Shown here in pieces: positions 10,282 to 23,034 of a stretch of 64,000 nt of DNA (position 1 is its first letter; each line of letters starts with the position of its first letter). The notes below the pieces were generated by a model that ran no database searches, was not told the origin of the DNA, and worked only from the letters and a program-made list of their open reading frames with translations. The position numbers and the translations under genes were made by a program. The stretch spans positions 31,944,347 to 32,008,346 of the forward strand of contig NC_054751.1 in assembly GCF_018143015.1 (NCBI RefSeq), in the 5' to 3' direction. This DNA comes from Lytechinus variegatus (Eukaryota; Echinodermata; Echinoidea; Temnopleuroida; Toxopneustidae).

Positions 10282-13200
10282 TCATTTTGGGATCTTGCGT
10301 AACTCATGAGCAAACCAAATGGCTAGCGATAGGAGTGTGAGTGACCCAGACTGGTGAGCGGCTGCAAGACTGGTAGGTACATACATGAGAAGAGTGGTGA
10401 TTCCAAGTGTGATCTGTCAAAGACAAAATCAAACAAAGTTAGTAGGCCTATATATTTATAAACAGAAACTGTGACATGCAGAAATAGTATGATATCAAAA
10501 ATATGGGAATCCACCCCCATTCATACATCATAAGCTAAAGTCTTCAAAGGTACCGGGTAATCATATTTTCAATCAACTTTAAATCAGATTTGGTAATCAA
10601 ACAAACGATAAACTAAAACTAGATATCAACGATTGAACAAATTTTCGTAAAAATATGCACCTTAACTTAGCGTTACAAAAGTTATAAAGTAAGACATGTG
10701 TGCATTTATACAAGCTAATAGATCTACTAAATTCCAATTGATAGTAGGAGAATATAAATTATTAAACATTATCCTGACTTCCCCAAAGAAGTAAGTCAAA
10801 GAAATATGTCAATATCTTCATTTTTTCTGTGATTCATTTAATTGCATCAACATTTTAAAGAATTTTGATAAAAAAATAATGTAAAGAGTAACAATGTGGA
10901 GCTTTGTGGCCCAGTGGATTAGTCTTCTGACTTTGAAACAGAGGGTCATAGGTTTGAATCCCAGCCATGGCGTAATTTCCTTCAGCAAGGAATTCATCAA
11001 CATACGTGAGATGAATGGGTACCTGGCAGGAATTTATTCCTTGAAATGCCACCGCGCTGTAAAAGGCTGTGGGGCTAAAGCCAGGGTAATGATATCCAAG
11101 TCCTTTGGAAGTGCATAGGGACGTTATGACATAATGTGATATGCGCTATACAAGGACTGTGTTATTATTATTATTATTAAAAAAAAATACTAATATTATA
11201 TTACCATCTTTATTAATATCAAACAATTTCAGAACACATCAACCAAGTACAAAAATTCAAATGTACACAAGTGTTTATTCCATAGAACCCTTAGATAGTG
11301 TCCTACATGGATTTCTACTCTTGCTGATATAATACACGATGAATGACATACCTGAATGCCAACCATTCCCAGCATGCAATTTGCTGCCAGCCTAGCTCTG
11401 CTTGGTAATGGTACCCGACGTGCTAACATCCAGAGGCCTGCTACTGTCGCTCCAGTCGTTGTACCCTACAGGAAGGAAGAACAAATGTATTTAAAAAGTA
11501 AGAATACCAGAGTAGCTAAAGCAAACAAAGACTATTCTGCTGTCTTTGCCTAACATGACCTTGTCCTTAAATTACCATACAGTACAGACACAACACCTTT
11601 TTTAGACGCTCGTACCTATCTGATTTACTGGATTTTATCTGGGAGTCACCTTGTATGTTTTTGAGAATGCAAAGTCATTTGAGAGTTATCAAGGTATACC
11701 AAAGAGATATGATTCTCCAAGAACATTTCACCCTGGAATCATGCAGAAGTTACCCTAGATGTACTTTAAATGTAACCATGAAACAAGGACCACCTGGCTG
11801 AAACTTACTCAATGAAAAAGTTATTTAAGGAACTCACTAAGATTATTTGATCAAACCGAACTGTTACGGGGTTTCAAAGACATCCTTATACTTAAGGTAG
11901 CTTAATATACTGTGAAGGGTTATTTAAAGAACAAACCATGATTTTGTGATCAAACTGGATCTTAGCGGGATGTACAAAGACATTTGTGTAACTTTATGTA
12001 CTGTGAAGCATTTTTGGAGGAACTCACCAGAATTCTGTGATCAAACTGGACTGTCGTGGGGTTTTCAAAAACATTCTTGTACTTGGGATCGTGGGCCATG
12101 ATGTCTTCAGGAATCCACTTGTCACCCATTTTAGGGAATGAATTATACACCAAACCAGCATCCAAACCTGCTACAAATGCACCTGATTAGGAAGCAGAAC
12201 AATGATTAAATAATTCATACAACATAACAAGTCATATACAATATAATAGCGTAATAGCAATTGGACAAGCTTGTTGCAAGGTGATCTTTTATTTTTAGTA
12301 AGGCTTAGAATTTAAAATAAAAATATATTATTATTATTATTTGTTCCGCGTCACCTGTGACTGGGAGGCGAAAAGCAAACTGAATCACTATGACCCACAG
12401 GTCTCTCCTCCCGATATAACTGATTGGGGGGAGTGCAGGTGGACCACTACACCAGGGTTTCCCCCTACTCTTATAGGAATAGTGCAGTGGGTTCTTTTTG
12501 TTTGTGATGTTACTGCTTGTATACATTCTGTTGCTTTCTTAGTATACGCCATACTGGATCATTTGCTAAGCACACAGCTCATCTGCATGTTGCACTATTT
12601 AAAAGTAAGAAGAAATCAGTTTTATACATTGGGTATATACTTTTTTATGCGTCATAAAAATACAAAATAAAACCCCAGTTTGCTAACTAGTGTTTCTTGA
12701 TACATAATATGTACAGACATACAAAAGATTTTCTGTTTTACTTGACATGTTCATACTTATTTTCATCATTATTACATTGCTAGCTAATAATACTTTAAAG
12801 GGATGGTCCAGGCTGGAGATATTTATATCTCAATAAATAGAGTAAAACTCACAAAGCAAAATGCTGAAAATTTCATCAAAATCAGATAACAAAGTTATTG
12901 ATTTTTTAAGATATGCATTATTCAGGTGAAACGGTTCTAGGCATGTCTTTGTGAATATGCATTAGGTGGGCTGATGAAAAAAAGAAAAAGGAAAGTGGGG
13001 ATGTGACATCATCAGCCCATTTAATGAATATTCATGATGATGTGCATATAACTGTTTTCACAAAATATTGGTTAACTTTAAAACTAAATAACTTCATTAT
13101 TTGTTATCCGATTTTGATGAAATTTTCAGCATTTTGCTCTTTGAATTTTACTCTATTTATTTAGATATAAATATTTTCAGCCCGGACCATCCCTTTAAGT

Positions 13201-16200
13201 TATATGTTTAAAATCTAATAAAGAAAACAGAAGCTGGAGACAAATGAATGGATAACCTACCTGACATTGCGGTTGTAAAGATGACAGCCATGGACCCATG
13301 AGCACACTTTCTCAACAGTGATAGATTCCTGCTGTTTGCTATCTATATGATAAAGAAAATGCAACAAATCATATTACTAATGGAGAGTAAATATACAATC
13401 ATTCTCATTTAAAAAATATAAGTGCTCATGTTTGAATTAACATTTTGTGCTTTCTCACCCATCTTATTTGTATTGTTTTTGTCTTTTTTAAATATAGCTT
13501 GCTGACATGAAATCCCCCTAAAATTGGCAATAAATGGATGGCATATCAAGGCATTAATGAATCTACATTTGATTTGATAGTGGACTATCACCACTTTACC
13601 AAATAACAGCTATACTGTCTTATAAATGGGCAAAAGGGCGTCAAATTGAAATATATGACCAAATTGAAGTATATGACCTCTTGGAAAGCATCATAAAAAC
13701 TAAAATCTACCATTCGGAAGCTTGAAGTACAAAATGAAGTTCTAGAAGATGAAAATACTATTCTTAAAGAAATAAAACATTTTTATAAATCATTGTATTC
13801 GAAACAGCATGTTGAGTTGGACGATTCTAATGGCAGATCTTTTTTGTACAATGAAATTAAATGTTTGGATGAAGAATCCCGGGATAGCTGTGAAGGTCTG
13901 TTAACCTTAGACGAATGTCATGCAGCGGTTAAATCTATGCCAGTAGGAAAATCTCCAGGTAATGACGGACTCACAAAAGAATTTTATGTGAGATTTTGGG
14001 ATATCTTGTCTGGCCCTCTGGTAGCAGCATTAAATTATTCTTTTATAAAATCTGAATTATCCTCAAGTCAAAAACAGAGTGTTGTTACGTTGATACTTAA
14101 ACCAAATAAAGACAAAAGATTTCTGGAAAACTATCGACCTATTTCATTGATTAATGTTGATGTCAAAATATGCTCTAAAGTACTTTCTACACGCTTACAA
14201 AAATTAATACATTCAATAATCGATCCAGATCAACATGCTTTTATTAAAGGAAGAAATATTGCAGAGGCAATTCAAAATGTACACGATATGTTTTACTACC
14301 TTAATACTGAAGAAAAGGATGGTTACATTGTATCGATCGACTTTAAAAAAGCATTCGATTCGATTGATCATGGATTTATTTTTAAAGCCCTTGAATCGAT
14401 AGGTGTAGGTCCAATTTTTATCAAGTGGGTCAAAACACTATATTGTAACATTGAGGGGTGTGTACTTAATAATGGCAACTCTACTGGTTATTTCCCTATT
14501 TCCAGAGGTGTAAGGCAGGGGGATCCCTTATCTCCGTATCTTTTTCTGATAGCCATAGAAATTCTAGCTGTACGTATAAGACAGGAAAGGGAGATTTTAG
14601 GTATTAGTTTCGGACCATGTAAATCCAAACTTTCAATGTACGCCGATGACTTTTGTGCTTTTTGTTTAAATTATAAGTCAGTGAAAGTCTTATTTAAAAT
14701 ACTAAGACAATTTCAGAGCTGTTCTAGCCTGACTTTTAATAAAGAAAAGACACAAATACTAAAAGTTGGCAATTACAGAGATGGCCAATGTATTGATGGA
14801 GTTAGCACAGTAGAAAATATAAAAGTTCTCGGAACAGATGTTGGGTATGATGCTGCAGACCTCCAAGAGGGAAAAATTAGAGATCTATTGCTATCCACAA
14901 AAAGGGAATTAAATATGTGGAAACAACGGAATTTAACCTTGTTTGGAAAAATACAAGTTATTAAGTCATTCGGGATATCAAAATTCATATATCTTTTCTC
15001 ATCAATTATTTTACCTAGCTGGGCAGTGAAAGAAATAGAAACAGTTTTTTATGGATTTTTGTGGAAAGGAAAAGATAAAATAAGGAGAAATGTACTTATT
15101 CAACAGATTGAAGAGGGAGGCCTCAAAATGGTTGACGTTAAATCAGCAATTTCTGCTCAGCAGCTAATGTGGATTTTGAGAATAAAAAATGGAAGCAACC
15201 AAGCTTGGTATAATATTTTCAAATTTTATACATGGAAAGCAGGTGGAAAATTTTTACTTAACTGTAATTTTGAAAACAATCTATTACATTCACAGCTACA
15301 TTCATTTTATATTTCTGTATTGGAAAATTGGCAATTTATCCGTTCTTCAAAAGAAGATGAATCTCTTGCTAATCAGATTATTTGGAATAATTCAGAGATA
15401 CTGCTCAACAAAAGAATGATTTTTTCTCAACACCTATTTGATAAAGGGATTATAACCAGGCATCATATTATGACATCAGAGGGCTCTCTAAAAAGTTATA
15501 ATTTTCTTAAAGATCAATTTGATATAAATGGAAATGACTATTTACTACTGAAAGGAATATACTATTCTATTAAAAAGAACAGTGATCAAACTGTTATTCA
15601 ATTCCATGTAGACGAAATTAATTTTCTAAAAGACAATATAATTATGCCGATTACTTTAGAGAAGCTAAGTCTATACTTAGCAAAAACTTTTATGAATATT
15701 TGGTTAAAAGAGAGAACAATCTCTCAGTTCTTTTCGATTAAAGAGTAAATACAATTTAAGTGATTCCGAATTGCACAAAGTTAGAAAGAGAATGATGAAT
15801 ACAACCATTGATACAAAAACTAGAGAATTTCAGTTCAAAGTACTAAACAACATTCTGTTTTTTAATTATAGGCTGTTTAAAATGAATATAAAAGATTCAC
15901 CAGAATGCTCTTTAGGCTGTAAAGACTATGAAACCTTAGAACATGCACTATGGTATTGTAACTATGTTAAAATATTTTGGGATGAATTTAAAGCCTATTT
16001 ATCGATGTTGGATTTTTCAAACCTAGACGAGCAGACCATAATTGTTGGATTTTTACACAAACAACAAGATGCTAGAATAAAGAATCATGTCTTACTTATA
16101 GCAAAGAGATGTATTTACATAAGCATAAACGGTGACAATAAGCCAAGTATTGACTATTTTAAAAGAATGTTTTCTTCGTACACAGAAGAAATGCACATCG

Positions 16201-19200
16201 CTAAAAGGAAGGGGAAGTTGAATATCCATGAAAGAAAATGGAAATGTATTATGCCACTATTTACTTCGAATCACTGCTTAAGAAAAAGTGGCGATTGTTT
16301 CTCTTTTTTTTTGGAAGGTCTATACTTCTTTTTTTATATTTCTGTTTTTTCTATACTTAATGTATCTTTTAAACATTAACTGTACGTAACAAACCTGTAC
16401 TTACTTTGTTATTTGCAGTACTATGTGTAAACACAAAATGTATGAATGTATCCTTACTGATCTGTATCATATGTTTTATTGGAAAGTATCAATAAAAATA
16501 CTATTGAAATATAAAAAAAGTATATGACCTAACTACATAATCATCTACATGGCAAGGCAGCACATGACTAATTAAAACTAATCGATAAAAGGATGAAATG
16601 AAAGAGACTTACTGTGAGTGGCTTGAGAATCTGGGAGAGGCCTCCCCATAGCATCAGGGAGTAAAGAACAAAAGCAGAACCAAGATGAGCTGCTAGGCGA
16701 TACTGACTGACCCTCGGAATGTCGTACTTAGCTGGTTCTTCTAGACCACTCTTCACCATAAACCAACCCAACAAACCCTACAAATAAAACAAACAAATTG
16801 TAGAAAGTTACACTTGTATGAAGTCAAACTTGAAGTAGAAGAATCTCATTAAGTCGAACTCTGAAACAATTTGATCGCATTGCTGATTCAACAGGGAAAA
16901 TTTGATATGATTTTACAAACGAATCAATGATTTTGGGGGCATTTTAAAAATCAATGCTGAAACTTTCACTCTCTTAAAATTTGATGGTTAATTATTTTTA
17001 ATACTTAGTTACTTTCTATAAATAAAACAAAACTGCTTAATATACTGCATATGTGCATGTTAACCAGCAAATACAGGTCCCCATATTGGTATCAATTAAA
17101 TAAATAATATTAATATTCAAACCTAAGCACAGCTTTCTTACATTAGTAACTTTTACATCCAATGGATTGGAAACACTACTTGATTCTGATTGGCTACTGA
17201 ACCTTGCTACCATAGTAATATCCACGGAATGACAAAATTGACATAACAGTAACTTAATACAACAAGAAGGTATATGCGATATCACAAAAACCTAATCATT
17301 ATCACTACATTAAATTATTCCCCTTGTGAGTACTTATACTTGCATTAATTCATTTTACTTCATTGTTTACGTGAATACCTTAATAAAACTTACTTGAAAG
17401 ACAAGAAGGGAGCCATAGATGGCCAACCTTGGTTTGAGGGCTTTACTGATCCACCCTTTCTTCCAGAAGATAGCAGCTGGAATGAAGAAAGCCAGACCAA
17501 TGGCCCTACCCCACATCCTATGACTATACTCCATCATCCAGATAAACTTGAACTGTTGCAGGGTTATCCCGGTATGGACATACTTGTACTCCGGGAACTG
17601 CTTGTACCTTTCAAACTCTGATTCCCATTGTTCTTGAGTCGTTGGAGGCCTCATACCTTTGATGAGATGCCAGTCCGTCATGGAGAGGCCAGATTCGGTA
17701 AGCCTTGTGACACCTCCGAGCACGACCGTACCTGCGATCATCCCACAGCAAGTCAGCAGCCATGCTCCGACGATTTTCTCTGCCCTGGGGGAGATTGCAT
17801 TCACACTTGTAGCGACTGTGGTTTGAACCCGGCTAGGTTTCAGTACCAACTGAACCTGTTGGCAAGAACGTACATTTATACAAGTAATTAGCAAAAATTA
17901 AAAGCATAGCTACGTGTATAATTACATTACAGCAGCTTGGAAGTGTTACACTATATTAATTGTATGAATTAGATTTTAGATCTGCTTACACTACATATGC
18001 TTATTCTGGCACATAGATGTTTTAAATGAGTAACTTTCTCATTTAGTAACAGGAAAACTTCAAGAAAATCACAAAAATTGAGAACCTTTTATTATCAATT
18101 GAGATGATCAGACATATTCCTGGGCATCTCACTTTTCTGACCAATATCAGAATATGAATAGTACAAAGAACAAGTACAAGATTGCTAACAGTTTGAGGAA
18201 AAGTGACATGAGAAATACGCATAGTAGGTTTTCTTAAAGACATTATTTCAACATACCTTTGGTTTCAGAAACTGCACAGAGCCTCTTAACACAGACAGAC
18301 TTCCAACTCTACATGTCGCAGTTTTCTGTTGCTGGTGCAAACAGCGAGAACATGAATTTCTCTGGATGGATTGTAAACTCTGAGAAAAAAGAAAGATATG
18401 AAGACATTTTCAATGTATTTCCTTAAATTAAAAAAAGAAGACTCAAATACAAATTAACAACTGTACAGTAATGAAAAATTACGGGGGGGGGGGGGGGGGG
18501 GCTACATGTATAGCTTTGGAATACTAATGCTATGTCACAATCCATCACCAAATTTTATTTTATTTCAAAACATCTCCAAACGTTTTACTCAATCTAGACT
18601 TATTAAAAAATTATTCCCCATATAAGCCATGTCATTCTCTCTCATATTTGTTTGGCTCATTCACTTTGGATTTATGCCACTCTTAATGATCAAGAAAATC
18701 TGCTCCAAATTAATATTCCCAAAGTCTAGCTTGGATCTTGTTAAGGTCTTTAATCTGGATCTGGATGTATACCATGTAGGGCCCTCCTGGGCATTAACGC
18801 ATCAGGTACTTGACCTGAGAAAAATATTGGAGACTATCTCCCTGACCCCCTCATAAGACGTAAAAGAATAGAGAATGCATTTTAGTATCAAGTATAGAAT
18901 AGGGTGATTTTAATTATTGTTGAAGTCTGGTGTTGGTGCTGTAGCAATATCAAAACCATCCACAACACAGAACTTGAAATGAGGCTGGTGTTGGATTGAC
19001 ATTGAAAGTTGATTGAAAATATTACATATGTCTGGCAGTCATTGCAGTATGGAAAGTGACGAGACTTCTCATGTGAAGTTGAGACGATCGGCGCATAAAA
19101 GCCCAAAAAGGCATAACATCATGAGCTCAAGTATAATTATTTTTCACACTTTCAGCATCAAAATTTGACACCAACACCATCCAAAACCAAAAATGAAATC

Positions 19201-20463
19201 ACTAGTCAAATGTTAGATTCCCCTGTTCCACTTGTCTTAAGTTAAAGGGGAAGTATACCCTGACACAGGACCCTCTACACTCTGGAACACAGGTGGTGTT
19301 AACACCACCCGTTCTGACATTTGGTAGAATGTTTTTTATTGTAAAATACCAGAAAAACATAGTAAAAAGTATTGGTGAAGGTTTGAGGAAAATTCATCAA
19401 AGAATAAGAAAGGTATTAGAATTTGAAGTTTCTGATTTTTGACATCATGCAAGCAGCTGTCCAAGTTGATTTTGTTTAAAATTTCAATGGTTGGTGACAA
19501 CAAAAAATTGTTTCTTCTGTTCTGACAGTGGGTGTGAAATGATTTAACAGTTTATATATTACTGAAAATAAAATAAAGACAATTAACAAAATTTGAGAAA
19601 ATTAGATTTGGTTGATTTGTTCTCTACTACTTCTACAAAAAAATAAAAATTCAATCGGCTGATGAATATCCTTAATTGTAAAATACTTGCATTTGCCAAT
19701 AAATATTTATGAGCTAATGCAAGTATTTTACAATATTACATTTACATATTCATTTGCCGATTGACTTTTTTTTTAATTGGCACTGCTCATGATAACGTAG
19801 CCCTCTCATATATGCGTCTTGTAACTAGGCTAAGAACAAAGGAAGGAACACACACACACACACACAATGGCAACAAGATCATCAGTGAGTATCTGCTCAT
19901 CTTCTTACATTATTTTTCTTAATATAGGGATTAGAAAAAGTTCTATTTAAAAAAAATTGAACATTCATAATGGGAGGATCTAGTGTTATTGTCCATTTAA
20001 TTATGTCGCTATCAAGATAAACAAATCAAGCAGCATTTTGGGGCAAAATTGTTTTCTCCAAAAACTCTCCTTCGTGTGGCCCTATGGCTTGCCACACCAG
20101 GCGTCAGTGGGGAGTAAGCCTACGTATAATGATTTTTACTCCCCAGACGCCTCCAGAGTCCAGGGCTAGGTTTGGTTGCATTTCGGAGCTCCTTCGTCTT
20201 TTCACGGTATCGTGCCCTCATCCACGGCCTCGACTCCGCTCTGGCCTCTCTGCCTCAGCTCTGCTCTCTCGCACTCAGTCGTCTCACGCAGCTCAATCCG
20301 CGCTCGTCTATCTCACTTCCTCAAAATAGCTAAATTAAAAAGAAAAGAAAACAAAAAAACGACCGGAGAAAATTATTGCACCAACCGATTAAAAACTCAC
20401 CTTTTGTACTGCACCTCTGATACTGGAAGACGCTCGAAAACACTGAGGCCTAAGGAGAAACAT
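10282..20463 (-). CDS. COX15: COX15, mitochondrial heme A synthase (8 coding exons, complete)
   Basis: COX15 hydroxylates the C8 methyl of heme O to give heme A for cytochrome c oxidase, and is an integral inner mitochondrial membrane protein. Exons in transcript order: 20401-20463, 18257-18379, 17394-17855, 16613-16777, 13261-13342, 12028-12182, 11352-11465, 10282-10413. All have GT-AG borders and their phases join into 431 residues, close to the roughly 410 of human COX15. The N-terminus ([17 protein letters not shown]) is basic and Ser-rich, as for a mitochondrial presequence. Family motifs include [58 protein letters not shown] and [12 protein letters not shown]. Conserved His near 174, 247, 286 and 408 are the expected heme ligands. 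Intron 4 contains a LINE. It is transcribed away from the HEAT-repeat gene at 24.27 kb. Confidence 0.95.
10894..11179 (+). mobile_element. tRNA-derived SINE
   Basis: The head carries an A-box-like TGGCCCAGTGG and a B-box GGTTTGAATCC. The body includes GAATGGGTACCTGGCAGGAA and the 3' part reads GCGCTATACAAGGAC followed by a TTA repeat tail. The same layout occurs at 44788-45057. It lies in COX15 intron 7, opposite to the gene. Confidence 0.8.
12326..12490 (-). mobile_element. 3' part of a tRNA-derived SINE (second family)
   Basis: Closely matches the left half of the fuller copy at 33505-33890: CTGGGAGGC, ACTGAATCACTATGACCC, GGACCACTACACCAGGGTTT and GAATAGTGCAGTGGGTTCTT, with a TTA-repeat tail at the low-coordinate end. 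The tRNA head is missing, so this is a 5'-truncated copy in COX15 intron 5. Confidence 0.7.
12799..13194. mobile_element. TTAA-flanked MITE, family B copy 1
   Basis: Perfect TTAA on both sides (12795-12798 and 13195-13198). The ends are AGGGATGGTCC and GGACCATCCCT, with long subterminal inverted repeats containing AATGCTGAAAATTTCATC and ATCAGATAACAAAGTTATT. The centre has GGGGATGTGACATCATCAGC. It is 396 bp with no coding capacity. Another copy is at 45542-46124. Confidence 0.8.
13793..15748 (+). CDS. LINE ORF2 fragment: reverse transcriptase
   Basis: About 650 residues of an L1/Tx1-like ORF2. The RT domain shows [60 protein letters not shown] and the catalytic YADD at 14639-14650. The frame begins without a true start because the element is truncated; in-frame sequence extends upstream to a stop near 13693. 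It closes with TAA at 15746-15748, and the continuation lies in another frame (see 15744-16379). Ancestral function: target-primed reverse transcription of LINE RNA. This copy cannot retrotranspose on its own, as it lacks the endonuclease domain. Confidence 0.9.
   Translation: MYSKQHVELDDSNGRSFLYNEIKCLDEESRDSCEGLLTLDECHAAVKSMPVGKSPGNDGLTKEFYVRFWDILSGPLVAALNYSFIKSELSSSQKQSVVTLILKPNKDKRFLENYRPISLINVDVKICSKVLSTRLQKLIHSIIDPDQHAFIKGRNIAEAIQNVHDMFYYLNTEEKDGYIVSIDFKKAFDSIDHGFIFKALESIGVGPIFIKWVKTLYCNIEGCVLNNGNSTGYFPISRGVRQGDPLSPYLFLIAIEILAVRIRQEREILGISFGPCKSKLSMYADDFCAFCLNYKSVKVLFKILRQFQSCSSLTFNKEKTQILKVGNYRDGQCIDGVSTVENIKVLGTDVGYDAADLQEGKIRDLLLSTKRELNMWKQRNLTLFGKIQVIKSFGISKFIYLFSSIILPSWAVKEIETVFYGFLWKGKDKIRRNVLIQQIEEGGLKMVDVKSAISAQQLMWILRIKNGSNQAWYNIFKFYTWKAGGKFLLNCNFENNLLHSQLHSFYISVLENWQFIRSSKEDESLANQIIWNNSEILLNKRMIFSQHLFDKGIITRHHIMTSEGSLKSYNFLKDQFDINGNDYLLLKGIYYSIKKNSDQTVIQFHVDEINFLKDNIIMPITLEKLSLYLAKTFMNIWLKERTISQFFSIKE
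15744..16379 (+). pseudogene. LINE ORF2 C-terminal part, shifted frame
   Basis: About 205 residues continuing ORF2 after a single frameshift near 15745. It contains the C-terminal cysteine-histidine cluster CSLGC...HALWYC of the C.{3-4}C...H...C type found at the end of L1/Tx1-family ORF2, preceded by [19 protein letters not shown]. One frameshift is the only coding lesion I see outside the 5' truncation, apart from a stop near 13693. Confidence 0.75.
18482..18501. repeat. Poly-G tract
   Basis: An uninterrupted run of about 19 G after TTAC in COX15 intron 2's upstream neighbourhood (intron 1). Low complexity; on the transcribed strand of COX15 it is poly-C. Confidence 0.8.
19247..19780. repeat. 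Composite inverted-repeat sequence in COX15 intron 1
   Basis: Starts TTAAAGGGGAAGTATACCC, similar in form to the TTAA-flanked families. It contains nested inverted repeats, notably GTAAAATACTTGCAT near 19677 against ATGCAAGTATTTTAC near 19720, inside a wider pair (TCAATCGGC... against ...GCCGATTGA, about 19650-19770). A clear right end was not found, so the borders are approximate. Confidence 0.45.
19851..19866. repeat. (CA)n microsatellite
   Basis: About eight ACA-type dinucleotide units in COX15 intron 1. Confidence 0.7.
20046..20340. repeat. GC-richer segment with hairpin next to COX15 exon 1
   Basis: GGCGTCAGTGGGGAGTAA (20100-20117) is inverted as TTACTCCCCAGACGCC about 15 bp later, forming a strong hairpin. 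It is followed by CT-rich sequence with irregular repeats of CTCTGCCTC/CTCTGCTCTC. It sits 60-350 bp inside intron 1. It could be a repeat or a regulatory segment; nothing distinguishes them. Confidence 0.4.
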
Positions 20464-21091
20464 TGTTGCTTTAGTTATGTTTTTCAGACGTTTGAATAGG
20501 ATAACATTCGCAGATCACGTTAGAAGATGACTCAAAAACTCCGCTGTTGTGCAACATATTATTTTACATGAAATTACCGACCTTTACTAATTTTTTTTTA
20601 CAAATATGGTGTCTCCAATGCAGCAAACGTGATAATAAACATTATGTGTGTTATCTCAGGCCCCACTGAACTGGAAATACGTATTTCCGAGCAAGTAGGT
20701 GCATGGGGTATAATGAAGAAACGCATCATAGAGAGGTGCATTTATACTTTTACGATTCAATCGAGAAAATTATTCAGGTAGTCTTACCAACCTTATATAC
20801 ATTGGCGCCATCCCAGCATTCTTTTCTTCAAGTTTCTCTGATTAAACCATGGTTTGTGCACGGTAGAATTTTGTCGGGTAATAATTTCAAAGTGCCCGAA
20901 TATACGTGTACCCAGTTCTTGTCAAAAAGGAAATTCTCAAGTGCATTGATGATCTACATTTGTTGATTATTATTTTCTGTAATCATGCGATATCATAGGG
21001 TATGAGAATCCATGAGAATCAAAGATGTGTCTTGCCAGGCAAAATAGAAACATGATGGGGGAGACGTGACCATGACTGTAATGAAAGCATA

Positions 21092-21454
21092 GGCGGCGGA
21101 AGCGGGGGGGGGGGGGACGTGTCCCCCCCTAAATTCAAGGTGGGGGGATGGTCCCCCCTAAAAAAAATTTTGATACCCTTTATATTTTATTTTATTTTTT
21201 TTGCTTGTCAACTTTTTTTCCTACGTCCCCCCTAAATTCTCGTGGACCCCCCTGAAACGTGTGTTGTCCCCCCCTAAAATTTAGTGACCTTTTTTTCTTT
21301 TTTTTTTTTTTTTTTGCTTCTCAAAAATTTTTTGGTTAGCGACTCATAAAATTTAGGTTCAAAATCTTTTTTGGGGGCGCTTTTCAAATTTTTTACCTGT
21401 GTCCATCCCAAAATTTCAGGTGGACACCCCCTAAATTTTCTGGCTTCCGCCGCC
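21092..21454. mobile_element. C/G-run inverted-repeat element
   Basis: Ends GGCGGCGGAAGC and GCTTCCGCCGCC flank an interior of repeated CCCCCCTAAA / GTCCCCCCT units alternating with T-runs. Same design as 6674-6893. Non-coding. Confidence 0.65.
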
Positions 21455-21815
21455 ATTGAATGAAAGAGTTCCCGGCCCGTATTGTGATTAGTATTTAATT
21501 ATTTATTTATTTAAACATGAACGTTGCACCATGAGGGATATGGAGACATATCATTTAGGTCTGGTTAACGTAGTAAATGTATTCATTTAGGCGGCAAGGC
21601 CTAACGAGATATACATTTTCATATATTGTTATTGGACATAGCCTAATATCAAACTTCACTTGAGGTGAAGAAAAAGAGATTACAACAAAACTGTATTTGT
21701 TTACACGTACCGGTATACTTTCCTGATAAAAAATTGAAATGAAAGAGTTTTTTTTAAACGGTCACAATACTGAGCGTGAAAGAGTGAGAGTCAGATGGGT
21801 ATGGTAAAATGTTAA

Positions 21816-22409
21816 AAGGTAAAGTCCACCCCAGAAAAAATGTTGATTTGAATCATGAGAAAAAATCAAACAAGCATTATGCTAAAAATTTCATCAAAAT
21901 TGGATGTAAAATAAGTTATGACATTTTGAAGTTTTGCCGTATTTTTCTCAAAAAAAAGTTCTATTCACAACTCAGTGGCATACAAATGAGAGAGTGGATG
22001 ATGTCCACCACTCACTATTTTTTTATTGTTTGAATTATACAATATTCCATTTTTTTTACCAATCTGACATTAAGGACCAACTTAATGAACCATAAAATAA
22101 CAATGGTAATACCACATGTTAAGGGATGAAATAAAAAAAAATCATAGGAAAATGAGGTGAAAATTAGAATATTTCATATTTCATATAATAAAATACAAAA
22201 GAAATAGTGAGTGAGAGATATCATTAGTTCCCTCATTTGCATACCAACCGGGATAATAGACTTACTGTTTTGTGAAATTGAGCGAAACTTATTGGAAAAT
22301 GTCATAACTTTCTTATTTTGCATCTGATTGTGATGAAATTTTCAGTGTAATGCTTGTTGGATTTTCTCGTTTTATTCAAATCAATTTTTTGTTGGGGTGG
22401 ACTTGTCCT
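21816..22409. mobile_element. TTAA-flanked MITE, family A copy 2 (uninterrupted)
   Basis: Flanked by TTAA (21812-21815) and TCAA (22410-22413). The ends AAGGTAAAGTCCACCCC and GGGGTGGACTTGTCCT continue as inverted repeats of over 90 bp with TTTCATCAAAATTGGATG near the left end. It is 594 bp and non-coding, and serves as the empty-site comparison for the nested LINE at 5380-5993. Confidence 0.8.
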
Positions 22410-23034
22410 TCAACATAGGTTATTCCAGGCGGCTATAAAATGATAACCAATAAAAATTTCACACAGGTATGTTTCACAAGTTATGTAAGCCCCCCAAAAT
22501 CATATGCAATTGCTCAGTGATTAATGGAACTGAATGAAAGTTATAGTATAAAATGAAAGCATGCATGTTATTCATAATGCATAATGCACTCTCCACGCAC
22601 ACACATAAAATTTACTTGAAATCATTTTGTCGAAATTTGTTTGATACCTCGAAGATATCGTACTATCGGTCCCAAATCACGGTATTTTCTTCCTTCTACA
22701 TTCAAAATTTGTCCATGGAAACAAGACGCAAACAGACATAATTCGGTGAGTTTATTTATAAATTTATCGGTATCATATCGCTAATATCTAATCAGGATGG
22801 GAAAATAACGGTAGAGTTTGAAGTATTTTGTCGATCTATGTATCGATTAGTTTTCACATGCGTTAAAATATTGCATTTGTCTGCATCACTGTCAGCGTCC
22901 TGATTTCCGAGTCCCACACATTCAGAATTATGTTAGAAGGTGCATTGATAATTCGGTTACCCATTTTGTCAATGGCATTGATTCTTGTAAGTTACTCTGA
23001 GAGTCTGAGCTAAGTAACACTGAGTGAATTGGGT

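Larger units (their letters stand above)
13680..16517 (+). mobile_element. L1/Tx1-type non-LTR retrotransposon (LINE), 5'-truncated
   Basis: A 2.84-kb insertion in COX15 intron 4, antisense to the gene. The 13-bp target duplication AAGTATATGACCT lies at 13667-13679 and 16518-16530. The 3' end has AATAAA (16491-16496) and a short A-rich tail. The endonuclease half is absent, as expected from incomplete reverse transcription. The clean target duplication and long surviving frame indicate a fairly recent insertion. Confidence 0.93.

Noticed and set aside
20084-20499. Two overlapping Ser/Arg-rich frames near COX15 exon 1
   Set aside because: They lie on the strand opposite to COX15 and run through a low-complexity hairpin segment and the antisense of exon 1. 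No domain.
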